From positions 1,736,001 to 1,800,000 of the forward strand of contig OZ251226.1 of NCBI GenBank assembly GCA_965240325.2: DNA of 64,000 nt, written 5' to 3'. The notes beneath the pieces are model-generated. The model was not told where the DNA came from. It did no database searches and was given only the letters and a program-made list of their open reading frames with translations. Source of the stretch: Rebecca billardiae RCC1528 (lineage: Eukaryota > Haptophyta). The position numbers and the translations under genes are program-made. How positions within the stretch are numbered: the first letter of the stretch is position 1; every line of letters begins with the position of its first letter. Positions 62,501 to 64,000 of the stretch are shown one piece after another.

Positions 62501-64000
62501 ACGTCTCGGCGCGGCTCGTGCGCGCCAAGCCGCGCGCACCGCCCGCGCGCCGCCCGCCGCAGCCGCGGCGGCAGCGCAGCCGGCGGCGCGCGCTGTACAT
62601 CCAGATGGAGTACTGCCACCAGACCCTTGCCGACAAGATTGGCGCGGCGGGCGAGGGCGGGCTGGATGAGGACGAGGCGTGGCGGTTATTTCGTCAGATC
62701 CTCGTCGGCGTCCACTTCGTGCACGCGAAGGGGATCGCGCACCGCGACCTGAAGCCGGCGAACATCTTCATCGACGCGGCGGGGAACATCAAGCTCGGCG
62801 ACTTCGGGCTGGCTACCAACCTCGGCACCGCGCGCACCAGCCTCGGCGTCGGCGCGGCAGGCTGGGAGGAGGCGCGGGACGCTGCCGTCGCGTCTCTTGA
62901 GCACAGCGCGATCGCGGAGGGACTCACGGCGGAGGGGGACGGCGACCCGACGCAGACGTCGATCGTGGGGACGGCGCTGTACATCGACCCGCACGCGCGG
63001 CGCGGGGGCGACGGCGCCGCCGGCGCGGGCGCCAGCGCCGACGCCGAGCGCGACGGCGGCGCCGGCGGCGCGGCGGCGGGCAGCACGCGCGTCTTATTGA
63101 AAGCGCTTGATATGTACGCGCTCGGGATTGTTCTCTTCGAACTGAACTCGAAGTTCGGCACGATGATGGAGCGGCACGTGACGCTGGTCGCGCTGCGGCA
63201 GACGGGCGAGCCGCCCGCCGACTTCGCCGAGCGCAGGCCGCGCCAGGCCGCCCTCGTCAAGCAGCTGCTGCACCCGTCGGCGCGCGCGCGGCCGAGCGCG
63301 CGCGACGTTTTAGCGAGTGCGCTGCTGCCGCCTGTACCGGAGGACGAGCGCACTCGGGACACGGTCCGGCTGCTGCTCTCGTCGCCGCACTCGCCGTACT
63401 TCGCGCAGCTGCTCGACGGGCTCTTCCACCCGCAGCGCGCCCAGCTGCCCCACGCGGGGCGCGTGCTCGGCGCCTCCGATTCGCTCGTCGGCCTCGGCGG
63501 CGGCTTGGCCGGCGCGCGCACCTCGGCTGCGGGGGTGGCAGGCGTGAGCGCGGCGGGCGGCGCGGCCGCGCTGCGCGAGAGCACGGCGATGCGCTGGCTC
63601 GTCGCGCGGATCGAGCGGATCTTCCAGCTGCACGGCGCGCTGCCGCACGAGCCGCCGCCGCTCGTCGCGCAGCCGGAGGCCGGCGAGAGCGCCGGCTTCG
63701 AATCGGACGGCGGTGCGGACAGCGTGGACGTGGCGTCGCTGCCGCCGACCGCGGCCGAGGGCGGCGCGGCCGCGGCCGGCGGCGGTGGCCGCGGCGGCGC
63801 GCGCGCGCGCGACGGCGCGGCGCGGCGCGAGGACGCGGAGACGGCGGTGCTGATGGAGTCGTCCGGCGCGCTCGTGCAGCTGCTCCACGACTCGCGCCAG
63901 GACCTGCCACGCCTCCTGAGCAGTTGGCCAGACGGGGTCGCACTCCGACGCTACTCTGTCGCGCGCACGTGGCGCTCGCGCCGCCGCCGCCGCTCGGAAG
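60868..64000 (+). CDS. GCN2-like eIF2-alpha kinase, cut by the window end
   Basis: The frame is open from ATG 60868 to the window end (1044 codons). GCN2 phosphorylates eIF2-alpha when uncharged tRNA accumulates. Order: a basic start (MPKKKAAAKPKGD); an RWD domain (residues ~20-140, DEVIALASIFDADFETLE, VGLPTSYPLLAPT); a charged low-complexity linker; a kinase domain from ~residue 388 (FEVKEQLGSGGFGQVYKVRN, LLYAIKVIKLR, HENVVRYFQAWLED). A very long Asp/Glu tract follows at about 62300-62500, then YIQMEYCHQTLADKI, GIAHRDLKPANIFIDA, KLGDFGLATNLG, STRVLLKALDMYALGIVLFE. The start of a HisRS-like domain is seen (IERIFQLHGALPHEPPPL). The acidic kinase insert is typical of eIF2-alpha kinases but extreme here. 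The rest of the gene lies outside. Confidence 0.88.

Overview
The window is nuclear DNA of a GC-rich eukaryote, most probably a unicellular alga with a secondary plastid. The signs are short spliceosomal introns, eukaryote-only families (Rab GDI, HECT ligase, GCN2-type kinase, Tubby, Dispatched-type transporter, RGS kinase), a UbiB/ABC1 kinase with a signal-like plus transit-like leader, a CMP-Kdo synthetase, a mitochondrial-type ribosomal protein uL6 and an EsV-1-7 repeat protein. A haptophyte fits best, but this is an inference; another GC-rich secondary alga is possible. Eight introns could be placed (98-217 bp). Every donor is GTGCG or GTGTG and every acceptor ends in CAG.

Layout. 1-6.2 kb: a partial leucine-rich-region gene (-), a class I/II aminotransferase (+), a 1.8 kb gene-free stretch, a small unknown gene (-) and a BMT5-like rRNA methyltransferase (+). 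6.4-12.1 kb: transposons. 12.4-16.3 kb: Rab GDI (-) and uL6 (+), divergent around a 412-bp near-perfect inverted repeat. 16.8-18.7 kb: a transposon carrying broken gene pieces. 18.9-20.5 kb: an EsV-1-7 protein with 11 tandem Cys/His repeats. 20.6-26.4 kb: transposons stacked in TA microsatellites. 26.4-27.9 kb: an AT-richer island, a dispersed repeat and a gene fragment. 28.0-41.0 kb: PH/F-box/Tubby (-), KdsB (-), ABC1 kinase (+), Dispatched-like RND transporter (-) and a TPR-CHAT protein (-). 41.4-48 kb: a possible folded RNA element, a 4.6 kb composite transposon and microsatellite duplications. 48.2-64 kb: HECT ligase (-), RGS/AGC kinase (-), GH5 glycosylceramidase-like enzyme (+), LRR protein (-) and a GCN2-like kinase (+, cut by the window end).

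The most unusual content is a family of transposons with asymmetric ends. End A carries a 17-nt terminal hairpin and end B a larger stem-loop. Five elements have both ends: two near-identical copies encode a small HTH protein, two are nested in one another, and the two sharing end type 2 (16.8 kb and 41.8 kb) have different interiors with broken gene pieces. A possible sixth end at 25,343 has a different hairpin sequence with pairing kept. The host genes are housekeeping and signalling genes in compact divergent or convergent pairs; they do not form one pathway.
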